Shown here piece after piece: positions 4,630-9,449 of a stretch of DNA of 9,449 bases (positions are counted from its first letter, which is position 1; each line of letters begins with the position of its first letter). A program made the position numbers and the translations under genes. The stretch is from Clostridia bacterium (lineage in GTDB: Bacteria > Bacillota > Clostridia > Christensenellales > Borkfalkiaceae), in contig JAFOHH010000171.1 in the NCBI GenBank assembly GCA_017421905.1, positions 1-9,449 of the forward strand, read 5' to 3'. A model generated the notes under the pieces. The model saw only the letters and a program-made list of their open reading frames with translations, was not told where the DNA came from and searched no databases.

Positions 4630-6786
4630 ATGTTATCCGTAGACCTTTTAAGAAAAGAAATGAAAACTCCGCCGAAAGGCGTTCCCGTAGGCCGCGTATA
4701 TTTGCTTTTAGGCCATCGCCCGCATTATGCTGAGCCACCTATTATCGCAAAAAGCCACGGCACGGCAAATTTATTTGCGTCTGCTCCCGCTTTCGTATAC
4801 GAAAGCGATTTAATCGCAGGCTCCATCCGCGGCGTGTTTTCCGAGGATTTTTCCGAGCGATACAGAAAAAAGGCCGATCACGACTTTTTCTCGTACGGCT
4901 TTAACCACTTCATTACCAATGCCGATCACTACGCTCCCAACTATCGCACGTTTTTGGTAGAAGGTATTCCCGGCACGTACGCTAAAATTGAAAAGAGTAA
5001 AAAAGAGCATACCGACGAAAAATCCCAACGCTTTTTAACGGCGGTTGGCATCACGCTCGACGGCTTTTCTCAAATGATCGAAAACTATGCAGTAGCAGCC
5101 GATGCACGCGCCGCTGCAGCTACTACCGAAGAAGCAAAGGCACGTTTCACGCAAATGGCAGCCGATCTCCGCTTGCTCCGCGTTTCCGCTCCGCAAAACT
5201 TCCGCCAAGCGTTACAACTGGTATTTTTAACCTACGTCGCTTTCCGTATGGAAGGCAAAAACGCAATGGCTCTCGGCAGAATCGATCAATACTTATACCC
5301 CTTCTTTGAAAAAGACGTTAAAGCAGGCGTTTTAACGGAAGAAAAGGCAACCGAGCTTCTCGCTTGCACCTTCTTAAAAATCGGAGAAAGCCGTTACTTT
5401 GGCGGCGACGATACGGTTAATATCTGCATCGGCGGTATCACGCCCGATGGTAAGGACGGTGTAAACCCCCTTTCTTACTGCGTTCTCGCAGCGGTTAAGG
5501 AGGCAAATATCCCCGGTCCTAACCTTTCTGCCCGCATGCATGCAAATCAACCCGATAAGTTCCTCGACGAATGCTTAAAGGTTATCGCAACGGGGCTTGG
5601 CTATCCCGCTTTAATGAACGACGAAATCAACATTCCCGCCCTTGCTCGCCACGGCTATAAAATCGAAGACGTAAACGACTACTGCTTCGTCGGCTGTATC
5701 GAAAACTTAATTATGGGCAAACAAGTTCCTTGGTCGGATGGCAGATTTAACGTTCCCATGTTCTTAGAACCCGTATTCTTCCACGGCGAAACGCTCGTTA
5801 ATCCCGAATATATCGGTATCGACACGGGCAACGTAGAGGATATCAAGTCGATGGACGAATTTATCGAGGCTTACCATAAGCAATTAGAATTTGCCATTGC
5901 CGACTACTACGCAAGCTTTAACAGCGAAAACGATAGATATAACACCGAAAACTATTCCCAACCCTTCCTTTCCATTTTCTGCGACGACTGTATCGCAAGA
6001 GGTAAGGACGTGCGCGACGGCGGCGCAATTTATCCCTCCGTTCACGGAGCGGGCTGTATCGGCATCGCAACCGTAGCCGATTCGCTCGCCGCAATCGAAA
6101 AACTCGTATTTAATGAAAAGAAATATACGCTTTCGCAAGTGCGCGATGCGCTCGCAGCCGATTTCAAAGGCTACGAAGAAATGCAAAAGGATATGCTCGC
6201 CGCTCCCAAATACGGCAACGACGACGATTTCGTCGATAAATACGCCGTTTGGTTTGTAGAAGAAATGGATCGCATCTATAAGCCTTACAAAACGAGAGAT
6301 GGCGGCGCGTTCTATTCGGCAATCGCCTCCAACATTCAAAACATCTCCGCGGGGGCGGAAATCGGGGCTACTCCCGACGGCAGAAACGCAAAAGAACCCG
6401 TTTCCGACGCCGCATCTCCCATGCACGGTATGGATCACGAAGGCATTACCGCCGTTATCAACTCCACCTCCAAGCCCAACTACAAGCTCGTTTCCTGCGG
6501 TACGGTATTAAACCAAAAGTTTACGCCGCGCATGCTTAACGACGACGAATGCCGCAAAAAGGTATGCGACCTGTTAAAGGTTTACTTTAAAAAGGGCGGA
6601 CAGGAAATGCAAATCAACTCCGTTTCTCGCGACGTGTTAAAAGACGCTATGAAGCATCCCGAAAACTATCAAAACCTCGTTGTTCGCGTATCGGGATTCT
6701 CCGCCTATTATATCCATTTAGACCGTTCCGTTCAGCTCGACATTTTAAAACGTACCGAGCACGACGACGAAAAGGAAGGTTTTTAA
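4630..6786 (+). CDS. Glycyl radical enzyme, dehydratase/lyase type (PFL-like), substrate unknown
   Basis: An oxygen-sensitive cytoplasmic enzyme of 718 residues. The glycyl radical motif VRVSGFSA is near the C-terminus (685-692, radical Gly689). The active-site loop is DYCFVGCIEN (350-359), with thiyl-radical Cys356 and Glu358. The GC-x-E pattern is that of dehydratases, decarboxylases and lyases such as glycerol dehydratase; true pyruvate formate-lyase has adjacent Cys-Cys and no such Glu. The conserved block with GATPDGRNAKEP (579-590) and the SP, GITA and LNQKF elements up to 632 is canonical. The N-terminus is short: FVYESDLIAGS (56-66), matching the usual E-L-I-x-G-x segment, comes early, and the whole is shorter than most relatives (about 760-850). 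AAGGAGG (4616-4622) sets the start at ATG 4630. The activase gene begins 3 bases after its stop. The adjacent dehydrogenase suggests a carbonyl or alcohol partner, but no substrate can be named. Automatic naming as formate acetyltransferase would mislead. Confidence 0.9.
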   Translation: MLSVDLLRKEMKTPPKGVPVGRVYLLLGHRPHYAEPPIIAKSHGTANLFASAPAFVYESDLIAGSIRGVFSEDFSERYRKKADHDFFSYGFNHFITNADHYAPNYRTFLVEGIPGTYAKIEKSKKEHTDEKSQRFLTAVGITLDGFSQMIENYAVAADARAAAATTEEAKARFTQMAADLRLLRVSAPQNFRQALQLVFLTYVAFRMEGKNAMALGRIDQYLYPFFEKDVKAGVLTEEKATELLACTFLKIGESRYFGGDDTVNICIGGITPDGKDGVNPLSYCVLAAVKEANIPGPNLSARMHANQPDKFLDECLKVIATGLGYPALMNDEINIPALARHGYKIEDVNDYCFVGCIENLIMGKQVPWSDGRFNVPMFLEPVFFHGETLVNPEYIGIDTGNVEDIKSMDEFIEAYHKQLEFAIADYYASFNSENDRYNTENYSQPFLSIFCDDCIARGKDVRDGGAIYPSVHGAGCIGIATVADSLAAIEKLVFNEKKYTLSQVRDALAADFKGYEEMQKDMLAAPKYGNDDDFVDKYAVWFVEEMDRIYKPYKTRDGGAFYSAIASNIQNISAGAEIGATPDGRNAKEPVSDAASPMHGMDHEGITAVINSTSKPNYKLVSCGTVLNQKFTPRMLNDDECRKKVCDLLKVYFKKGGQEMQINSVSRDVLKDAMKHPENYQNLVVRVSGFSAYYIHLDRSVQLDILKRTEHDDEKEGF

Positions 6787-6789
6787 TTT

Positions 6790-7560
6790 ATGAAACTAAT
6801 TCTTTCCCGCGTGCAACGCTTTTCCACGGCAGACGGACCGGGAATCCGCACCACCGTATTTTTTGCAGGCTGCAATTTAACCTGCAAATGGTGTCATAAT
6901 CCGGAAACGCAATCCTTTCAGCCGCAGGTGTTGCGCTTTTCTACGGGAAAGGAAGAATGCAGCGGCACGGAAACCACCGTGCAAGAGGTGTTTGCCCTCG
7001 TAAAAAAGGACGCCGATTTTTATACGGAATCGGGCGGCGGCGTTACCCTTTCGGGGGGAGAGCCGCTTTTACAACCCAACGCCGCAACCGAGCTTCTTAA
7101 ACTTTGTAAGGAGGCAGGCTACCACACCCTCGTCGATACGGCGGGGGCGGTAAGCTTTTCCACCTTTGAAAAGGTTTTGCCTTATACCGATCTTTTTTAC
7201 TACGATATAAAAGCCGCAACCGAAAAAGCCTATTTGCGCTATACGGGCGGAAGTTATCGTTTAGTATCGGAAAATCTTATCAAGCTGCGGGCGGCGGGCG
7301 CAAACGTCGTTATCCGTATCCCCATGATCGAAGGGGTTAATACCGACGCGCGCTCCCGTAAAAAAATAGCCGACCTATGCGAAAGGGCAGGGATAGAAGA
7401 AATTGACATCTTGCCTTACCATAAAATGGGCGTTTCCAAGTACGATGCACTTGGTATGCCGTACGAAATGAAGGGCAAACGCCGCACCCCAAAAGCCTTA
7501 CTTTCCCGCAATGCAGAATATTACAAGGCGCGCGGCTTTACCGTAAAATTACAAAAATAA
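6790..7560 (+). CDS. Glycyl radical enzyme activase (radical SAM), compact form
   Basis: A radical-SAM protein that uses a [4Fe-4S] cluster and S-adenosylmethionine to take hydrogen from the glycine of its partner, here presumably Gly689 of the enzyme just upstream. The 256 residues show the N-terminal RFSTADGPGIRT (10-21), the cluster motif C28-x3-C32-x2-C35 followed by HNPE, the SAM-binding GGVTLSGGEP (83-92), DIK (139-141), RIPMIEGVN (176-184) and LPYHKMGVSKY (208-218), all standard in this family. Between HNPE and TVQEVF only about 25 residues and one Cys (58) are present. The two-cluster ferredoxin-like insert typical of activases for non-PFL enzymes is missing, so it resembles PFL activase (about 246 residues) in build. 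It starts 3 bases after the upstream stop, with AAGGAAGG in the end of that gene as ribosome binding site. The pair is therefore tightly coupled. Confidence 0.93.
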   Translation: MKLILSRVQRFSTADGPGIRTTVFFAGCNLTCKWCHNPETQSFQPQVLRFSTGKEECSGTETTVQEVFALVKKDADFYTESGGGVTLSGGEPLLQPNAATELLKLCKEAGYHTLVDTAGAVSFSTFEKVLPYTDLFYYDIKAATEKAYLRYTGGSYRLVSENLIKLRAAGANVVIRIPMIEGVNTDARSRKKIADLCERAGIEEIDILPYHKMGVSKYDALGMPYEMKGKRRTPKALLSRNAEYYKARGFTVKLQK

Positions 7561-7613
7561 ACGCTTTGCGGCAAGGACAACCCTTCCCAAAGCCGTCGGC
7601 GCGCAAAGAGCGT
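7561..7613 (+). other. Structured intergenic RNA between activase and dehydrogenase genes
   Basis: ACGCTTTGCG (7561-7570), starting right after the activase stop, pairs with CGCAAAG-AGCGT (7602-7613) in a 10-bp stem with a 2-base bulge. Inside, AAGG (7573-7576) can pair with CCTT (7582-7585), and a small GCC-GTC-GGC hairpin lies at 7592-7600, so a branched fold is possible. No T-run follows, so it is not a standard terminator, and I recognise no riboswitch class. It could be a processing or stability element that lets the dehydrogenase be expressed at a different level. Confidence 0.4.
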
Positions 7614-7651
7614 GCCACAATAAAACAAACAAGATAAGGAGATATAACGTT

Positions 7652-8746
7652 ATGAAAGCAAAAGCAGCAGTATTTATGGGTCCCGAAACCCCCTTCGACG
7701 TGAGAGAGTTCGAAATTACGCCTCCTCCCGCAGGTTACGCGCAAATGGAGCTGATCGCCAGCGGTATTTGCGGTACGGACGTGCATATGCACAAGGGTAA
7801 GCTCGCCGTGGGCTATCCCTCCATTATCGGCCACGAATTCGTAGGTAAAATTACCGATATGGACGAGGCAGAAGGCGCAAAATTCGGCCTTAAAAAGGGC
7901 GACAACGTCATTGCAGATATCGCCGTTCCTTGCGGAGAATGCATTCTTTGCAAAGCAGGCGACGATGCAAACTGCGTTAATATGAAGGTTACCAACGGCG
8001 GTAGCATCGAAGTAGCCCCCTACCTTTACGGCGGTTATTCCGAAGTAAACTACACGCCGCTTACCAACCTCGTAAAAATTCCCGAGGATCTCAACCCCAC
8101 CATGGTAACGACCTTTGCTTGCCCCGGACCTACCGCTATGCACGCATTCCACCTCGCCGCTCTCGCTGGGGTAGACGTTGCTAAAACCAAGGTAGCCGTT
8201 GTACAAGGCTTGGGCCCGGTAGGCTGCTATGCGGTTATGTATTTACACGCAATCGGTGTAGAAACCGTTTACGCTATCACCGCAGGGGACAACTCTCCGA
8301 GAGAAGAGCTCGCTGTAAACCTCGGCGCAAAAGAAGTATTTAACCTTACTAAAATGGGTGCAGAAGCCGTTACCAAACGCCTGCAACAGGAAAACGGCGG
8401 CCTCGGCGTAGACCTCTGCTTCGAGGCATCCGGTTCTCCCAAGGCAGTTCCCCAAGGCATCGATATTCTCCGCAACCGCGGCGTATACCTTGTTCCCGGA
8501 CAATACTCCAACTCCGGCGGCATCGAAATTCAACCCCAGCTCATCACCTTTAAGGCAATTCACATTATCGGATCTTCGCAGTATTCGATGTTCGACGTAA
8601 AAAATTACCTCAAATTCTTGCAAGATCATCCCGAATTGCACGAAACCGTCTTAAAGCTGGGCAATCCCTATAAGGTAGAAGAAATTAACCAAGCGTTTGA
8701 AGATGCAAAAGCGGGCAACAACATTAAAACCATGCTCGTAAAATAA
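7652..8746 (+). CDS. Zinc-dependent medium-chain alcohol/polyol dehydrogenase (MDR family)
   Basis: NAD(P)-dependent oxidation of an alcohol or reduction of the matching carbonyl in the cytoplasm. The 364 residues match sorbitol/threonine-dehydrogenase-like MDR proteins. The catalytic-zinc region has Cys40 in SGICGTDVH and His61-Glu62 in IGHEFVG. The structural-zinc lobe has Cys94, Cys97, Cys100 and Cys108. The nucleotide fold carries GLGPVG (186-191), and FEASGSP (257-263) and the VPGQYS region (281-286) are typical. All metal ligands are present, so it should be active. The start is ATG 7652, with AAGGAG (7636-7641) 10 bases upstream. The 91-bp gap from the activase gene is the largest in the operon and holds a folded element, but no terminator, so cotranscription is likely. 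In context it probably acts on the substrate or product of the radical enzyme; the exact alcohol is not readable from the sequence. Confidence 0.9.
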   Translation: MKAKAAVFMGPETPFDVREFEITPPPAGYAQMELIASGICGTDVHMHKGKLAVGYPSIIGHEFVGKITDMDEAEGAKFGLKKGDNVIADIAVPCGECILCKAGDDANCVNMKVTNGGSIEVAPYLYGGYSEVNYTPLTNLVKIPEDLNPTMVTTFACPGPTAMHAFHLAALAGVDVAKTKVAVVQGLGPVGCYAVMYLHAIGVETVYAITAGDNSPREELAVNLGAKEVFNLTKMGAEAVTKRLQQENGGLGVDLCFEASGSPKAVPQGIDILRNRGVYLVPGQYSNSGGIEIQPQLITFKAIHIIGSSQYSMFDVKNYLKFLQDHPELHETVLKLGNPYKVEEINQAFEDAKAGNNIKTMLVK

Positions 8747-8758
8747 TGGATTTTCTGT

Positions 8759-9449
8759 ATGGAATGGTTTTTACTCGCCCTTAACGTTGCGCTTTCCGGC
8801 TCTTCGGCAATCGCATTAAAATTTTATCAAAAAAAGAACGGAATGGGTGCTGTGAGCGCGTATCTTTTCACCGCAATTATGACGGGAACGATCGCGCTCG
8901 TTTCCATTTGCGTTGCAAAATTTTCTTTAACAAGCAACCTTACCGCCCTTTTGCTTTCCGTTGTTATGGGCTTGCTTTACGCGGTTAATATCCCTATGTA
9001 CGGCAAAGCGCTTACTCTCGGTAGCGTAGGGCTGTGCGGTGTGTTTTTAAACCTCGGCTCGCTCCTGCTCCCCTTTATTTACGGCGTAGCTTTTTTGGGG
9101 GAAGGTCGCGGCATAGAGGAAATTTTTAAGTGGTTTGGGCTCGCGTTTGCGCTCAGCGCCGTTTTATTACAAATCCCCGTAGCCCCCAAGGGGGAATCTA
9201 CCCAAAAGGAAAAGCCCTCTCTTGCATTTTTTCTGCTTGGGCTCGGCTCGCTACTTGCAAACGGATGTTTTTGTGTGCTCTTAAAGGTGCAAGCGGTTAT
9301 CCCCAACCCGGCAACCAACGCGCAGGTTATGTTCTTTGCAGGGCTTTCGGGCTCGGTACTTTCGTTTGCCGCGCTCGGCGTATATTTGCTGTTGCAAAAA
9401 TATAAATGCCCCAGCAACTGCACCGCTCCTGCCGAAGATTCCACTCTGC
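8759..9449 (+). CDS. EamA/DMT-superfamily permease, N-terminal part (runs off window)
   Basis: The frame from ATG 8759 stays open to the window end, giving 230 residues of an incomplete membrane protein. Hydrophobic helices lie at about 2-21, 33-53, 60-83, 88-113, 124-140, 155-178 and 187-212. A short polar linker at 142-154 separates the first half from the start of the second, as in the two-repeat, ten-helix EamA fold. The LPFIYGVAFLGEGRG segment (104-118) resembles the end of the first EamA repeat, where a conserved helix is followed by an acidic residue. It starts 12 bases after the dehydrogenase stop, with only a weak GGA ribosome binding site, so it is probably the next gene of the operon. 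It would export or import a small metabolite such as a sugar, amine or organic acid; a link to the radical enzyme pathway is inference. The helix assignment was made by eye. Confidence 0.75.
   Translation, partial: MEWFLLALNVALSGSSAIALKFYQKKNGMGAVSAYLFTAIMTGTIALVSICVAKFSLTSNLTALLLSVVMGLLYAVNIPMYGKALTLGSVGLCGVFLNLGSLLLPFIYGVAFLGEGRGIEEIFKWFGLAFALSAVLLQIPVAPKGESTQKEKPSLAFFLLGLGSLLANGCFCVLLKVQAVIPNPATNAQVMFFAGLSGSVLSFAALGVYLLLQKYKCPSNCTAPAEDSTL

Noticed and set aside
5884..6438. 184-codon open frame on the minus strand inside the radical enzyme gene.
   Set aside because: It lies entirely within a well-supported gene, has no recognisable domain and no good ribosome binding site; it is a shadow frame from codon bias.
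4630..6786. Naming the radical enzyme pyruvate formate-lyase (formate acetyltransferase).
   Set aside because: The adjacent Cys-Cys of PFL is absent and the loop is GC-x-E, which belongs to dehydratase, decarboxylase and lyase types.
7538..8206. 222-codon open frame on the minus strand over the dehydrogenase gene.
   Set aside because: It overlaps a gene with all zinc ligands and the nucleotide fold; its translation has no recognisable pattern, so it is a shadow frame.
9079..9444. Open frames of 121 codons (minus) and 91 codons (plus, 9130-9405) near the window end.
   Set aside because: The frame from 8759 is open throughout and gives a clear multi-helix permease; these two are low-complexity shadows of it.
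1..9449. Search by eye for insertion sequences, CRISPR repeats, attachment sites at the tmRNA 3' end, and toxin-antitoxin pairs.
   Set aside because: No transposase, integrase, regularly spaced repeats or small gene pairs were seen; the ssrA 3' end is followed directly by glnN with no integrated element.

Overview
The window looks like chromosomal DNA of an anaerobic, low-to-mid-GC Clostridia-type Firmicute, possibly an uncultured gut lineage. The evidence is a class III glutamine synthetase, a one-piece tmRNA with encoded CCA, strong AGGAGG-type ribosome binding sites, sigma-70-like promoters, a YfhO-family envelope protein, and an oxygen-sensitive glycyl radical enzyme with its own activase. 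Codon use looks uniform across the genes, and I see no insertion sequence, integrase, CRISPR array or other sign of recent transfer. The placement is inference; no phylogenetic test was possible.

Left part (1-3660), housekeeping, all on +. The window opens in the C-terminal end of a YfhO-like membrane protein (to 523). A 12-bp hairpin (527-565) follows, then a complete ssrA gene for tmRNA (571-922) whose reading frame encodes the tag ANSNEFAYAA (661-693). Next come class III glutamine synthetase (1018-3105) and, 7 bases later, a 166-residue two-helix membrane protein of unknown function (3113-3613). A strong bidirectional terminator (3623-3656) closes this block.

Right part (3691-9449), a regulated catabolic locus. 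An AraC-family regulator on the minus strand (3691-4473) diverges from an apparent operon on +. The operon holds a C-x-E-type glycyl radical enzyme (4630-6786), its radical-SAM activase (6790-7560), a zinc-dependent medium-chain dehydrogenase (7652-8746) and an EamA/DMT-type permease that runs off the window (8759-9449+). The 156-bp divergent region holds a good sigma-70 promoter. A 19-bp-period direct repeat abuts its -35 box, which is what a class II AraC-type activator site looks like.

How the genes may work together (inference): the regulator senses a small molecule, the permease moves it or a product, the activase installs the glycyl radical, the radical enzyme performs a dehydration- or lyase-type cleavage, and the dehydrogenase balances redox on the substrate or product. 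The substrate cannot be read from the sequence. The main unusual points are a short radical enzyme with a GCIEN active-site loop and an activase that has lost the ferredoxin-like two-cluster insert normally found in activases of non-PFL glycyl radical enzymes.
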